A stretch of 64,000 nucleotides of DNA from Bhargavaea massiliensis (GCF_018390575.1 NZ_JAHBCJ010000002.1:330811-394810); one strand, 5' to 3'; shown: positions 51,426 through 61,516, counted from the first letter of the stretch. Program-made: numbers and translations. The notes: generated by a model not told the origin, from the letters alone.

Positions 51426-53186
51426 GTGGGTTTCGGTTCAATCGGCATGATCTGGACGCTGGTCTTTCCCGCCATCGTCCTCCTTTATTATTTCTTCAGG
51501 AAGAAGTATGTGGAGCGCACGGTGCCGTCCGTGCTTTTCTGGGAAGAGTCAAGGAAGCATACGGAAAGCTCCCCTTTTGTTAGTCATCTGTCCCGGAACG
51601 CCCTGTTCTATCTGCAGATGGCAGCCCTTCTGCTGTTCGTGCTTCTGCTAATGAAACCCGGCATCACAAGTTCCGGCGATTCTTCCGGACACCTGATCGT
51701 CGTCGCGGACACTTCTGCCACGATGCTGGCCGAAAAGGACGGTGAGCCGCTGATCGAACGGCACAAGGCCCGGATGGAATTACTGATCCGGGACCATGAG
51801 GGAGCGCGGTTCACCGTCATCCGTGCGGGCGGCACACCAGAAGTGTTGCTGCAGGCTTCGGAAAAAATGGATGAAGCACTCCGCACTGTCCGGAGCCTCG
51901 GTCCCACTTACGCCCATCAGGATCTGCCCGCGGCTCTTTCCCTTGCCGGAACCGCTGCCGGCGGGGAACAGGCGGACGTGCATGTCTTTACCGACTCGGC
52001 AGTCCCTGAAGATCTTCCGGCCGCCGTGCCGGGTGTGGTCTACAGCGTTCATGCCGCCTCGGACCTTCCGGATAATGTATCGGTCGGTCAGTTCGGCATC
52101 GCACAGGGGAAAGACGGGCAATCCGCTATTGCCGTCGTGACAAATGGCTCCCAGGCTGACTACGAGGTGGCGCTGTCCCTGGAAGATGAGCAGGGAAATC
52201 CGGCAGGAGAATCCCGTGTACTGACCGTAGGGAGCGGAGAGTCCGAACGGGTCGTGTTCGACGGCCTGCCGCCTGTCCTGGGCCTGAAGCTCACGGCGGA
52301 GTCAGGTGACGGCTATCCGGCGGACAATATCGCCCATGCCGTCTCCGGCGGAGGAAAATTGCCGGTCTTTGTGGAGGCCGGGCTACATGAGCTGTTACAT
52401 AAGGCCCTACAGGCGACCGGAGCCGATGTGACCGCTTACGGAAGGGAAGAGACGGAACAGCTTCCGGAAGAAGCGATTGTCGTGACCGGTTCAGAAGAGA
52501 CGTTCCTCGCCCGCCGGGGGCGTACCGTCCTGTTCGGGGGTGAGGGGAATCCGGAAGAAAACCCGGTGTTCATTACGGCGTCCGACGATCCGCTTTTTGC
52601 TTTTGCTCCGGGAGAGGAGATTTATGCAGCCGGACTTTATCCGCCTTTTCCCGATATGGAGACCATCGCCGGACCGGAAAGCAATCCTCTGGTCCAGAGG
52701 GCAGCCGACGGAAGGATTGCCGTGCTGGCCGACCCGTCCATGACGGACTGGCCGCTCCGTCCCTCCTTCCCGCTGTTTCTGTGGAGCGTCATTGACAGCT
52801 ATTCCCGCGAGCAGGCCGGGGCCGGCACCTTCCTTCCCGGTGAAAGCCGTCCGGTCACGCCTTCTCTCGAAGGGGGCTGGCAGCTGTTCACCGCAGGGGG
52901 GGAGTACATGGCCGAATTCGCCGCCGCCGGGGCGGTGACCGCACCGGATCAGCCCGGGCTGTATGTTCTCCGGTCCGGAACCGAAGAGCGTTACCTGGCA
53001 GTCGTGCTTCCCGATGAAGAACGCACGGTTCAGGCCGGTCCTTCGTTTACTGCCGGTGAAAGAGGAGAGGGCGGGAAATCGGGCCCCGCCGAAAAGCGGC
53101 AGCCCGTCCGGTTGTTCATCCTTCTGATCCTGCTTCTGATTCTCGCGGAATGGGAGGTGCAGCGCCGCCATGGACTTTCGTATTGA
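51426..53186 (+). CDS. BatA-type membrane protein with VWA domain
   Basis: 586 residues from GTG 51426, after GGGAGGAG. An N-terminal BatA segment has two helices (FPAIVLLYYFFRKKYVERTV; LQMAALLLFVLLLM), then a VWA domain with the metal site DTSAT at 95-99, a long beta-rich ectodomain, and a last helix (VRLFILLILLLILAEWEV). The Asp-x-Ser-x-Thr form should keep metal binding. It overlaps the next gene by 17 bases. Confidence 0.88.
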   Translation: MGFGSIGMIWTLVFPAIVLLYYFFRKKYVERTVPSVLFWEESRKHTESSPFVSHLSRNALFYLQMAALLLFVLLLMKPGITSSGDSSGHLIVVADTSATMLAEKDGEPLIERHKARMELLIRDHEGARFTVIRAGGTPEVLLQASEKMDEALRTVRSLGPTYAHQDLPAALSLAGTAAGGEQADVHVFTDSAVPEDLPAAVPGVVYSVHAASDLPDNVSVGQFGIAQGKDGQSAIAVVTNGSQADYEVALSLEDEQGNPAGESRVLTVGSGESERVVFDGLPPVLGLKLTAESGDGYPADNIAHAVSGGGKLPVFVEAGLHELLHKALQATGADVTAYGREETEQLPEEAIVVTGSEETFLARRGRTVLFGGEGNPEENPVFITASDDPLFAFAPGEEIYAAGLYPPFPDMETIAGPESNPLVQRAADGRIAVLADPSMTDWPLRPSFPLFLWSVIDSYSREQAGAGTFLPGESRPVTPSLEGGWQLFTAGGEYMAEFAAAGAVTAPDQPGLYVLRSGTEERYLAVVLPDEERTVQAGPSFTAGERGEGGKSGPAEKRQPVRLFILLILLLILAEWEVQRRHGLSY

Positions 53187-55740
53187 AGATCCGGTTTATC
53201 TCCTGCTCCTCCTCCCGGTGCTCGCGTATCTGTTCTGGTCATGGAACCGGGAGCGGATCAGGAACGGGCGCAATGTCCTGGTGCTGCTGATTTTGCGGAT
53301 CCTGGCATCTGTCTTGCTCATCATCGCGGCAGCGTCCCCATATCTCCTGATGCGCGCCGGGGAGGAGCGGGTGTTCTTCCTGGTGGACCGCTCGGCCTCC
53401 ATGGAAGGGTCAGAGGAGGAAACTTCGGCATTCCTGTCCGATGCTATCGGCCGGCACCCCGACCGGGATGTCACAGTGCTTTCGTTTGCAGGGGAAGTAT
53501 CCAATAATCTGCCGGAATCCGGGAGCGCGGATATCGCCGGGAGTGCCGGGGAAACGGATCTGGAAAGCGCACTCCGTTATGCGGGAGCCGCCGCAGCAGG
53601 ACATCCTGCCAGAATTGTTGTTTTGTCGGACGGCAGGGAGACGAAAGGGGATGCACTCGGATATGTCCGGAGCCAGCTGCCGGCCGGGGTGACCGTCGAT
53701 GCGGCCGTTGTCGCCGCACCGGAAGCTGAAGATGTCTCCGTCTCTTCCTTCACTGTCCCGACTACCGGGAGGAAAGGGGAATCCCAGCAGCTTGAAGTGA
53801 CCATCCGTTCGACCGCTCCGGCAGCTGCCCGACTTGTCCTGTTCCGAAATGATCAGCCGCTTGCCGAGCGGGATATGGATCTGGCAGAAGGGGAAAACCG
53901 TTTCACATTCAGTGACCTCCAGGTCGGAGAGGGACTTGTGAAATATGAAGCACAGGTCATCATGGAAGGTGACGGCATCCAGGAAAACAACCGGATGACT
54001 GCCGTCACCGAGATCGAAGGGCCTCCCCGTGTGCTGATCGCAGAGACCGCCGGAGACCCGAGCCCGCTGGGAGAACTGATCGGAAAAAACGGAGTCAGCA
54101 CACAAACCGTCCGGGCGGACAATCTTCCCCGGGATCTTTCATCCTATCTTCAATATGATGCCGTCATTTTCGACAATGTCCCCGGACACCAGGTCGGGGA
54201 GGATCGGATGAAAGTCATCGAGCAGGCTGTCAAGACGTTCGGACTCGGCTTCATGATGGTCGGCGGAGAGGAAAGCTTTGGTCTCGGAGGCTATTTCCGG
54301 ACTCCGATTGAGGACATGCTTCCTGTCGATCTGGACGTGACCGGCAAACAGGTCATCCCGTCACTGGGTCTCGTCATCGTCATGGACCGCTCAAGCAGCA
54401 TGAGCGGGCGGAAGCTGGATCTGGCAAAGGAAGCGGCTGCGCGGTCCGCCGCACTCCTCAGGGAAGACGACATGCTGGGATTCATCGCATTTGACAATAG
54501 TCCGTGGGAGGTGATCGAGACGTCACCGCTGGACGATCCGGATGAAGCCACAGGGAAAATCATGTCGGTCACGCCGGGGGGCGGCACCAATATTTACCCT
54601 GCAGTCGCACTGGCCTACGAACGGCTCCGCGGCCTTGACCTGGAACGCAAGCACATCATCCTTCTGACGGACGGGATGTCCGCTCCGGGCGGCGATTACG
54701 CGTCGCTTGCAGAGGCCGGCGAAGCCGACGGCGTGACGATGTCGACCGTTGCGATCGGCACCGATGCGGACAGGCGGCTGCTCCAGCAGCTCGCGGAACA
54801 GGCGTCAGGCCGCTATTATGAAGTGACCGATGCCGATTCGGTGCCGTCCATCCTGTCGAGGGAGACGGCGATGCTGTCGAGGACCTATATCGTCGATGAG
54901 CCGTTCACGCCCGCTGTACGGGGGGAAACCGAATGGGATGCGCTGTTCGGCAACGGGCTTCCGCAGATGAACGCTTATATTGCGACGACGGCAAAGCCGG
55001 CTTCAGAGGTCATCCTTGAGAGCCCCCAAGAAGACCCCATCATCGCGGAAGGCCGGTACGGCCTGGGAAGGACACTGGCTTATACGTCCGGGTCGGGATC
55101 CTGGAGCGGAGGCTTCCCGTCCTGGGAGCGCTGGGGGGAACTGTGGACCACCGCCGTTTCCAGAATCCTCCCACAATACCGAAGCGAACCGTTCGACATC
55201 CGCAGGAATACGGACGGTTCATATTCCGTGACAGGATCGGCTTCCATGCCGTTCCTTGACATTGCAGTCGTCGATGAAAAGGGCCGCGAGCTCGAAACTG
55301 CAGTTGAACCGGTACGGCCGGGCACCGCACGCGTGCGGATACAATCCGGTCCTGGGCTCGTCTTTTTCAGGATATCCGGGGACGGGGAGATTGTCTCGAC
55401 AGCCGGCATCTCGATTCCGTATGGGGATGAATACCGGCCGGGACCGCCGGATGCGGAGCGCCTTGCCGCCATCGCAGAAGCATCCGGCGGTCGCGTTCTG
55501 GAATCGGCCGAAGAGGCCCTCCGGCCGCCGGAATCGTCCAAAAAAGACATCCTCCCTGCCTGGGACTGGTTTGCCCTGGCGGCGATGCTGATCTTCTTTG
55601 CAGATATCACACTGCGGAGATTCGGAATGCCTCGTATCCGGAAACCGGGCCGGGCTTCAAAAAGGCTTGGAGATGCAGCGGTGAACAGGGAAGAGACAAG
55701 CGTTGAAAAACTGCTGAAAGCAAAAAAGCAGGAAAGATAA
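53170..55740 (+). CDS. Large membrane protein with two VWA domains
   Basis: 856 residues. Two N-terminal helices (YLLLLLPVLAYLFWSW; VLVLLILRILASVLLIIAAA) are followed by a first VWA-like domain with DRSAS at 73-77. Next comes a region resembling glutamine-amidotransferase-like domains (VLIAETAGDPSPLG; YDAVIFDNVPGHQV; MVGGEESFGLGGYF). A second VWA domain has the site DRSSS from residue 406. A beta domain and a final helix (FALAAMLIFFADITLRRFG) precede a basic tail. It ends the eight-gene operon. The likely function is metal-dependent binding outside the membrane. Confidence 0.88.
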   Translation: MDFRIEDPVYLLLLLPVLAYLFWSWNRERIRNGRNVLVLLILRILASVLLIIAAASPYLLMRAGEERVFFLVDRSASMEGSEEETSAFLSDAIGRHPDRDVTVLSFAGEVSNNLPESGSADIAGSAGETDLESALRYAGAAAAGHPARIVVLSDGRETKGDALGYVRSQLPAGVTVDAAVVAAPEAEDVSVSSFTVPTTGRKGESQQLEVTIRSTAPAAARLVLFRNDQPLAERDMDLAEGENRFTFSDLQVGEGLVKYEAQVIMEGDGIQENNRMTAVTEIEGPPRVLIAETAGDPSPLGELIGKNGVSTQTVRADNLPRDLSSYLQYDAVIFDNVPGHQVGEDRMKVIEQAVKTFGLGFMMVGGEESFGLGGYFRTPIEDMLPVDLDVTGKQVIPSLGLVIVMDRSSSMSGRKLDLAKEAAARSAALLREDDMLGFIAFDNSPWEVIETSPLDDPDEATGKIMSVTPGGGTNIYPAVALAYERLRGLDLERKHIILLTDGMSAPGGDYASLAEAGEADGVTMSTVAIGTDADRRLLQQLAEQASGRYYEVTDADSVPSILSRETAMLSRTYIVDEPFTPAVRGETEWDALFGNGLPQMNAYIATTAKPASEVILESPQEDPIIAEGRYGLGRTLAYTSGSGSWSGGFPSWERWGELWTTAVSRILPQYRSEPFDIRRNTDGSYSVTGSASMPFLDIAVVDEKGRELETAVEPVRPGTARVRIQSGPGLVFFRISGDGEIVSTAGISIPYGDEYRPGPPDAERLAAIAEASGGRVLESAEEALRPPESSKKDILPAWDWFALAAMLIFFADITLRRFGMPRIRKPGRASKRLGDAAVNREETSVEKLLKAKKQER

Positions 55741-55756
55741 AATACTATGAGACAAG

Positions 55757-55787
55757 AAAACCCGCCATGCAGATGCATGGCGGGTTT
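55757..55787. terminator. Terminator of the MoxR/VWA operon, bidirectional
   Basis: AAACCCGCCATGCA pairs with TGCATGGCGGGTTT; the flanks are A-rich on the left and weakly T-rich on the right, so it best serves the convergent MFS gene and probably both. Confidence 0.85.
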
Positions 55788-55794
55788 GGTTGGC

Positions 55795-57015
55795 TTAACG
55801 CGCGGCCGCAACCTTTCTGGAGCGGAGCGCCTGGAGCTGTTCCCGGTGGAGCCTCGCCCAGGCGATGGTGATACCGAAGCAGACGAGCAGCACGGCGGTC
55901 CCGAACACATACGGGATGGCCATATTGAGATCGAACAGCGTTCCCGCCAACGCCGGGCCGAACATGTTGCCTAGACTCATGTAGGCATTGATCAGGCCGG
56001 CGGCAAATCCCTGTTCATTGCCTGCCATCTTCGAGATCAGTGTATTTAAAGCCGGCCGGAGCAGCGATGTGGCCGTGAAAAAGAACGTCGAAATGAGCAT
56101 AAGCGACCAGAACCGGTCTACAAAGAGGATGCCGGACATTGAAATCGCCGCAATCAGTAGGTTTACCAGGATGACCCGCATCTCACCATATTTGCGGAAC
56201 AGCGGATCGACAACAAATGTCTGTACAACTACCCCGACAAACCCGCCGATTGTCATAAGGATGGCAATCTCCGATGGCGAGTACGCGTATTTCTTATCCA
56301 TATACATGGAAATGGTCGCCTGAAAATTGGCAAGTCCGAACGAGAAGACAAGCATAATGATCAGCAGGATAAAATAGTTCAGCGCAACGGAACGTTTCAG
56401 CTGCCCAAGGATGTTCTCCTGGCCCTTGAGGTCCTCATTTCCCGGCCCTTTTTCCGGACGCGGGTCCGGAAGAATCAACGCAGAAGACAAGGCAGCAACC
56501 AGGGCAACACTGCAGGCGATATAAAACGGGAACTGAAGACTGACGCTCGAGAGGAATCCGCCGATGGAAGGGCCGATCATGAATCCAAGGGACATGGAGG
56601 CACCGAGCCAGCCCATCCCTTTTCCACGGTCATCGAACGAAGTGATGTCCGCCACGAACGCCATCATCGGAGGAATGAGGAAAGCCGCTCCGAAGCCCGT
56701 AATGAACCTGGCGACGAACAGCATCCAGAGTTCCGTCGCAAGGCCGAATGCAAGCTGCGACAGGCCGAAGACGACCAGCCCGAAGATGATCAGCTTCTTC
56801 CTGCCATACTTGTCGGACAGGTTGCCTGAGATCGGGGAGAACAGGAATTGCGCCAGCGCAAAGGAGGAGATGAGGAACCCGAGCACCTGGCCCGCCGCCC
56901 CGAATGTCTCCAGGTAAGCCGGCATGATCGGGATGATCAGCCCGATGCCGGACATTGCGATAAACATGTTGAACATGAGGACAAACAATGCAAAACGATT
57001 GGTTCCCTCCGCCAT
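55795..57015 (-). CDS. MFS drug-efflux type transporter
   Basis: 406 residues, twelve helices. ATG 57015 follows AGGAGGG; the frame opens to 57048 upstream. The motif SGNLSDKYGRKKLI between helices 2 and 3 is the MFS signature, and FITGFGAAFLIPPMMAFVAD resembles motif C of drug:H+ antiporters such as NorA and Blt. The substrate is unknown. Stands alone, convergent with the MoxR operon. Confidence 0.9.
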   Translation of the reverse strand: MAEGTNRFALFVLMFNMFIAMSGIGLIIPIMPAYLETFGAAGQVLGFLISSFALAQFLFSPISGNLSDKYGRKKLIIFGLVVFGLSQLAFGLATELWMLFVARFITGFGAAFLIPPMMAFVADITSFDDRGKGMGWLGASMSLGFMIGPSIGGFLSSVSLQFPFYIACSVALVAALSSALILPDPRPEKGPGNEDLKGQENILGQLKRSVALNYFILLIIMLVFSFGLANFQATISMYMDKKYAYSPSEIAILMTIGGFVGVVVQTFVVDPLFRKYGEMRVILVNLLIAAISMSGILFVDRFWSLMLISTFFFTATSLLRPALNTLISKMAGNEQGFAAGLINAYMSLGNMFGPALAGTLFDLNMAIPYVFGTAVLLVCFGITIAWARLHREQLQALRSRKVAAAR

Positions 57016-57117
57016 GCCCGGGCCCCCTCCTGAAATTTCGTGTGTCAAACTATCTTACCATATCCGTATTACCCGTTACACTACCGGCTGATGCCTTTTG
57101 AAGGGGAAAATCCTAAA

Positions 57118-57152
57118 TAAAAACAGCCCGAAATCGGAAAGATTCCGGGCTG
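57118..57152 (-). terminator. Terminator of the polyamine operon
   Basis: On the minus strand CAGCCCGGAATC pairs with GATTTCGGGCTG and is followed by TTTTTATTT. Confidence 0.9.
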
Positions 57153-57156
57153 CCAG

Positions 57157-58233
57157 TTAATTCATCCCCATCTTAAAGCGGAGGAAGCGTTCATTGTATT
57201 CCCCGGTCATTTCCGGCCCGAGGTTCCGGTACACTTCAAGCCTTCCGCGAATTTCCTCATCCGGGTAAAAGCGCTCATCACCGGTCACTTCAGGATCCAT
57301 CAGTTCAATCGCGGCGGCGTTCGGCGTGGAGTAGCCGACCCAGTCGGCGTTCTGGGCCGCCACTTCCGCATCCAGCATGAAGTTGATGAACTGATGCGCG
57401 CCATCGACGTTGGCTGCAGTTTTCGGAATGATCATGTTGTCGAACCAGAGGTTGGAACCTTCTTCCGGGACGGCAAAGTCGATTGATTCGTTGACGTACA
57501 TCATGTCGAGGGCCTGGCCGGACCAGGTGAGGGCGATGGCCGCCTCGTTCCGCCGCATCATCTCGACAATCTCATCCCCGATGATCGCTTTGACATTCGG
57601 CGTGAGTTCATCCAGTTTGGCCGATGCGGCATCAAGTTCGGAATCATCCGTCGAGTTGAGGGAATAGCCGAGGCTGTTCAGTCCCATCCCCATTACCTCG
57701 CGCGCACTGTCGACGAGGATGACCTGCTGGCGGAGCTCCTGGTTCCATAGGTCTTCCCAGCTCGTGAAGTCAAAGTCCTCCTCGAGAAGGTCCGGGTTAA
57801 AGGCGATTCCTACCGTTCCCCAGAAGTAGGGGACGGAGTATTCATTACCCGGGTCGAACGGCAGATCCAGGAAATACGGATCGATGTTCTTCAAGTTCGG
57901 AATTTTGGAGTGATCAAGCGGGATCAGGAGGTCCTCCTCCTTCATCTTTTCAATCATGTATTCAGACGGCATGGCGAGGTCATAGGAAGTTCCGCCCTGC
58001 TGGATTTTCGTCATCATTGCTTCATTCGAATCGAATGTCTCATAGATGACGCGGATGCCGGTTTCTTCCGTGAACTGTTTGAGAAGTTCGGGATCCAAGT
58101 ATTCTCCCCAGTTGTAGACGGTGATCGTGTCGCTTCCCGTGCTGCCCGACGTCTTTCCGAGCTGGCTGTTGATATAGAGGAGCAGTGCGGATACAACGAT
58201 TACGGCAACTGCTGCCCGGATGATTTCCTTCAT
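57157..58233 (-). CDS. potD: Spermidine/putrescine-binding protein PotD
   Basis: 358 residues of the PotD/PotF fold: TITVYNWGEYLDPELLKQFT, then MPSEYMIEKMKEEDLLIPLD, then IALTWSGQALDMMYVNES. The acidic and aromatic residues in these loops contact the polyamine. The N-terminus is a hydrophobic helix (IRAAVAVIVVSALLLYI) with no cysteine, so it is probably an uncleaved anchor rather than a lipoprotein. Its ATG overlaps the potC stop. Confidence 0.92.
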   Translation of the reverse strand: MKEIIRAAVAVIVVSALLLYINSQLGKTSGSTGSDTITVYNWGEYLDPELLKQFTEETGIRVIYETFDSNEAMMTKIQQGGTSYDLAMPSEYMIEKMKEEDLLIPLDHSKIPNLKNIDPYFLDLPFDPGNEYSVPYFWGTVGIAFNPDLLEEDFDFTSWEDLWNQELRQQVILVDSAREVMGMGLNSLGYSLNSTDDSELDAASAKLDELTPNVKAIIGDEIVEMMRRNEAAIALTWSGQALDMMYVNESIDFAVPEEGSNLWFDNMIIPKTAANVDGAHQFINFMLDAEVAAQNADWVGYSTPNAAAIELMDPEVTGDERFYPDEEIRGRLEVYRNLGPEMTGEYNERFLRFKMGMN

Positions 58234-59030
58234 TTCTTCACCCCCGTGACAGGTGTGCGGTTGCGCGAATTAAGCGCATAGTAAACGATAACCAGCCCGA
58301 CTGTGAGGATGAAGATCAGGCCGGACAGCGCGTTGATCGTCAATGTAATGCCGGCACGGGCCATCGAGTAAATCTCGACTGACAGGGTGCTGAAGCCATT
58401 GCCGGTGACAAAGAATGTCACCGCAAAATCATCAAGCGAGTAGGTCAGTGCCAGGAAGAATCCTGCGAAGATGCCCGGCTTGATGTACGGGATGATAACG
58501 CGCGTGAGCACGTCCCTGCCCGATGCCCCGAGGTCGCGGGCAGCATCGATCAGCGAATCGCTCATTTCCAGGAGCTTCGGCAACACCATCAGGACGACGA
58601 TCGGCACGCTGAAGGCGATGTGGGAGATCAGCACCGATGCAAAACCGAGACGCACGCCGACCGCTGTGAAAAGGATCAGGAACGATGCACCGATGATTAC
58701 GTCAGGGCTGACGATCAGCACGTTGTTCAAAGACAGCAGCGTGCTGCGAAGCTTCCGGTTTTTCAAGTAGACGATCGCGAGTGCGCCGAGGACGCCAATC
58801 GCAGTTGAGATCAGTGCCGACAGCAAGGCGACAATCACCGTGTTGAACACGATCATGATCAGCCGGGTGTCTTCAAAGACGGCTGCATAATGTTCCCAAG
58901 TGAATGATTCAAACGAAGACATCGTGCCGTTCGAGTTGAACGAGTAGAAAATCAGGAAGAAGATCGGCGCATACAGGATGATGAATACAAGCGCGAGAAA
59001 GACCTTTTGCACATTATTTTGTTTTCCCAA
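58230..59030 (-). CDS. potC: Polyamine ABC transporter permease PotC
   Basis: 266 residues from TTG 59030, which follows AAAGGAGG; the longer open frame to 59105 lies in potB. Six helices, with the permease EAA loop SDSLIDAARDLGASGRDVLT. Forms the pore with PotB for PotD-delivered polyamines. Confidence 0.92.
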   Translation of the reverse strand: MGKQNNVQKVFLALVFIILYAPIFFLIFYSFNSNGTMSSFESFTWEHYAAVFEDTRLIMIVFNTVIVALLSALISTAIGVLGALAIVYLKNRKLRSTLLSLNNVLIVSPDVIIGASFLILFTAVGVRLGFASVLISHIAFSVPIVVLMVLPKLLEMSDSLIDAARDLGASGRDVLTRVIIPYIKPGIFAGFFLALTYSLDDFAVTFFVTGNGFSTLSVEIYSMARAGITLTINALSGLIFILTVGLVIVYYALNSRNRTPVTGVKK

Positions 59031-59838
59031 CAGATGCGCCTCCTTTCTCCTTCTGGCCGGTGAACAGCATGATGACGAACATGAACAGGATGAGGAAGAC
59101 CGCAATCGTCGAGCCCATTCCCCAGTTCTGGGTCACGAGGAACTGCTGCTCAATGGCAGTCCCGAGTGTGATGACCTTATTCCCGGCGATGAGCCGGGTG
59201 ATCATGAACAGCGAAAGCGCAGGGATAAAGGTCACCTGGATGCCGGATTTCACACCGTTCATCGTGAGGGGAAGGATGACCCTGCGGAATGTCGTCCATT
59301 GGCTTGCCCCGAGATCACGCGATGCATCGATCAGTGCGGGGTTGAGCCGGTCGATCGCATTAAAGATCGGCAGGATCATGAACGGGATGAAAATATAAAC
59401 CGATACAAAAATAAAGCTGAAATCCGTGAAGAGAAGTTGTGTCGAACCAATTCCGATCGCTGAGAAAAAGGCGTTTACCGGACCGTATTGGCCAAATATC
59501 CCGATGAAGGCATATGTCTTCAGGAGCAGGTTGATCCAAGACGGGATGATGATCAGCAGCAGCCAGAGCTGCTTGTGCCTGGTCTTCGTCAGGAAGTAGG
59601 CGGTCGGATACGCGATCAGCAGCGAAAACAGCGTGATCAGGAAGGCGTACCAGAATGAGCTGAGCGTCAGCTCCAGGTAAACCGAAGAAAAGAACGCCCG
59701 GTAATTGGCAAATGTGAAGTCGCCGTGAATATCAAACAGGGAGTAATAGACGACAAGAGCAATCGGCGCGATGACAAACAGGATAATCCAGGCGCTGTAC
59801 GGAATCAGGTAAAGAGCGCGTGTCGATTTATTTTGCAT
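59014..59838 (-). CDS. potB: Polyamine ABC transporter permease PotB
   Basis: 274 residues with six helices ([20 protein letters not shown] first) and the EAA loop [20 protein letters not shown]. It overlaps potA by 11 bases upstream and potC by 17 bases downstream. Confidence 0.93.
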   Translation of the reverse strand: MQNKSTRALYLIPYSAWIILFVIAPIALVVYYSLFDIHGDFTFANYRAFFSSVYLELTLSSFWYAFLITLFSLLIAYPTAYFLTKTRHKQLWLLLIIIPSWINLLLKTYAFIGIFGQYGPVNAFFSAIGIGSTQLLFTDFSFIFVSVYIFIPFMILPIFNAIDRLNPALIDASRDLGASQWTTFRRVILPLTMNGVKSGIQVTFIPALSLFMITRLIAGNKVITLGTAIEQQFLVTQNWGMGSTIAVFLILFMFVIMLFTGQKEKGGASVGKTK

Positions 59839-60934
59839 GGCCCGGCACCTCGTACGACTCGAGCCTCCGGTCGAAATCTTCTTCCGATTCGTTCAGCCTC
59901 ATGACATGAATTGCTTCAGGATCGAAGTCGAGTCCGATCTCATCGCCGACCTGCGCTTTTTTAGTGGAATGTACGAGCCACTCGTTGCCGTCTTTGTCAT
60001 AGGTCGACAGCTCATAGTGAACACCGCGGAAAAGCTGTGTGTCGACATTGACGATAAGTTTACCGCGATCCGGGGAAGTGATTTCCAGGTCTTCCGGACG
60101 GATGACAACCTCGATTTTTTCATTCGGGTCAAGTCCGGCATCGACGCATTCAAATTCCCTGCCAGCGAAACGGACCAGGTGGTCACGAATCATGACTCCG
60201 TCCACAATGTTGGATTCGCCGATAAAATCAGCGACAAAACGGTTGATCGGCTCATCATAAATATCGATCGGCGTGCCGGACTGTACGATTTCGCCGGCGT
60301 TCATGACGAAGATTTCGTCCGACATCGCGAGCGCTTCTTCCTGGTCGTGGGTCACAAAGATGAATGTCTTGCCAAGGCGCTGCTGCAATTCACGGAGCTC
60401 ATACTGCATCTCGGTCCGCAATTTAAGGTCAAGTGCGGACAGCGGCTCGTCGAGAAGGATGATTTCCGGGTCATTGACGATTGCGCGGGCGATGGCAACA
60501 CGCTGGCGCTGGCCGCCGGACATCTCTGAAATCTCCCGGTTTTCATATCCCTGCAGGTTGACGAACTGCAAGGCTTCTTGGACACGGCGTTTGACTTCCG
60601 CCTGCTTGATTTTCTTGATGCGGAGTCCGAAAGCTACGTTCTCGAAGACATTCAGGTGTGGAAAGAGGGCATAGTCTTGGAAAACGGTATTGACCTGCCG
60701 CTGGTTCGGCGGGGTGTCATTGATTTTCTTTCCGTTAAACTGGATTTCGCCGCTGCTCGGCTCGATAAATCCGGCGATCAGACGGAGAATGGTTGTCTTC
60801 CCGCAACCGGACGGCCCGAGAAGGGTATAAAACTTGCCGCGCTCCATTTCGAAACTGATGTTGTTCAGGACAGTCGTGTCGTCGTTGTACCGCTTGGAGA
60901 CGTTCTCGAAGCGGATAATAGGCTGTTGGGTCAT
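59828..60934 (-). CDS. potA: Polyamine ABC transporter ATPase PotA
   Basis: 368 residues. Walker [10 protein letters not shown], signature [15 protein letters not shown], Walker [14 protein letters not shown], and a C-terminal TOBE-type regulatory domain ([20 protein letters not shown]). Energises PotBC. First transporter gene after the regulator, 22 bases away. Confidence 0.95.
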   Translation of the reverse strand: MTQQPIIRFENVSKRYNDDTTVLNNISFEMERGKFYTLLGPSGCGKTTILRLIAGFIEPSSGEIQFNGKKINDTPPNQRQVNTVFQDYALFPHLNVFENVAFGLRIKKIKQAEVKRRVQEALQFVNLQGYENREISEMSGGQRQRVAIARAIVNDPEIILLDEPLSALDLKLRTEMQYELRELQQRLGKTFIFVTHDQEEALAMSDEIFVMNAGEIVQSGTPIDIYDEPINRFVADFIGESNIVDGVMIRDHLVRFAGREFECVDAGLDPNEKIEVVIRPEDLEITSPDRGKLIVNVDTQLFRGVHYELSTYDKDGNEWLVHSTKKAQVGDEIGLDFDPEAIHVMRLNESEEDFDRRLESYEVPGHAK

Positions 60935-60956
60935 GTCTTACCTCCAGTATCGTTAA

Positions 60957-61499
60957 TCACAAATATGATTCAGTAGCGACGAGCAGGCACCTGGCCTCTG
61001 AGGGACCCGGATTTAACAGCTGATGCTCGTGAGAAGCCTCATAGTACAGGGCATCCCCTGCGCCGGCCTTATAACTCTCTGTACCCAATTGGAGCAGGAT
61101 CTGCCCCTCCATCACATAAATGAACGTCTGGGACAGAGAAGGCTCGAATTCCTTGAATTCTCCGCCGGGCCCGAGTGTCAGCAAAACAGGCTCCATTTCT
61201 TTTTCGTTTGATTCCGAAACGAGCCAGCGAACAGAGTAACCCCGGTCCTCATCAGTGTTCAGGATATGGTCGTCCTTGCTGAAGACGATCTTTGCTGCAG
61301 GACGGCCATCGTCGAAAAACTCCTTGGGGGATGAACCGAGCACTTCCAATAGGGAGAACAGGGTTTCGATCGACGGAGACGTATGGTCGCGTTCAAGCTG
61401 GGAAATATAGCTTTTGCTCAAATCTGTCCGTTCTCCGAGCTCTTCCTGTGTAAGACCTTTTTTCAGCCGCAGCTGTTTGATCTTTTTCCCGATTTGCAT
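60957..61499 (-). CDS. XRE-cupin regulator, PuuR-like
   Basis: 180 residues. A helix-turn-helix at about 8-60 (LTQEELGERTDLSKSYISQL) joins a cupin domain at about 105-178 (LGPGGEFKEFEPSLSQTFIY; AGAGDALYYEASHEHQLLNP). This is the architecture of PuuR and related polyamine regulators, and it heads the pot operon. Probable repressor relieved or engaged by polyamine binding in the cupin. Confidence 0.9.
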   Translation of the reverse strand: MQIGKKIKQLRLKKGLTQEELGERTDLSKSYISQLERDHTSPSIETLFSLLEVLGSSPKEFFDDGRPAAKIVFSKDDHILNTDEDRGYSVRWLVSESNEKEMEPVLLTLGPGGEFKEFEPSLSQTFIYVMEGQILLQLGTESYKAGAGDALYYEASHEHQLLNPGPSEARCLLVATESYL

Positions 61500-61516
61500 G
61501 GGATAGCCTCCTGTGG

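Noticed and set aside
44052-55740. Reading the MoxR/VWA operon as an anti-phage defence island
   Set aside because: There is no nuclease, protease, toxin or mobile-element gene near it, and flanking genes are ordinary chromosomal ones; a housekeeping envelope role fits better.
59837-60529. 230-residue plus-strand ORF
   Set aside because: Antisense to potA, which has all ABC motifs.
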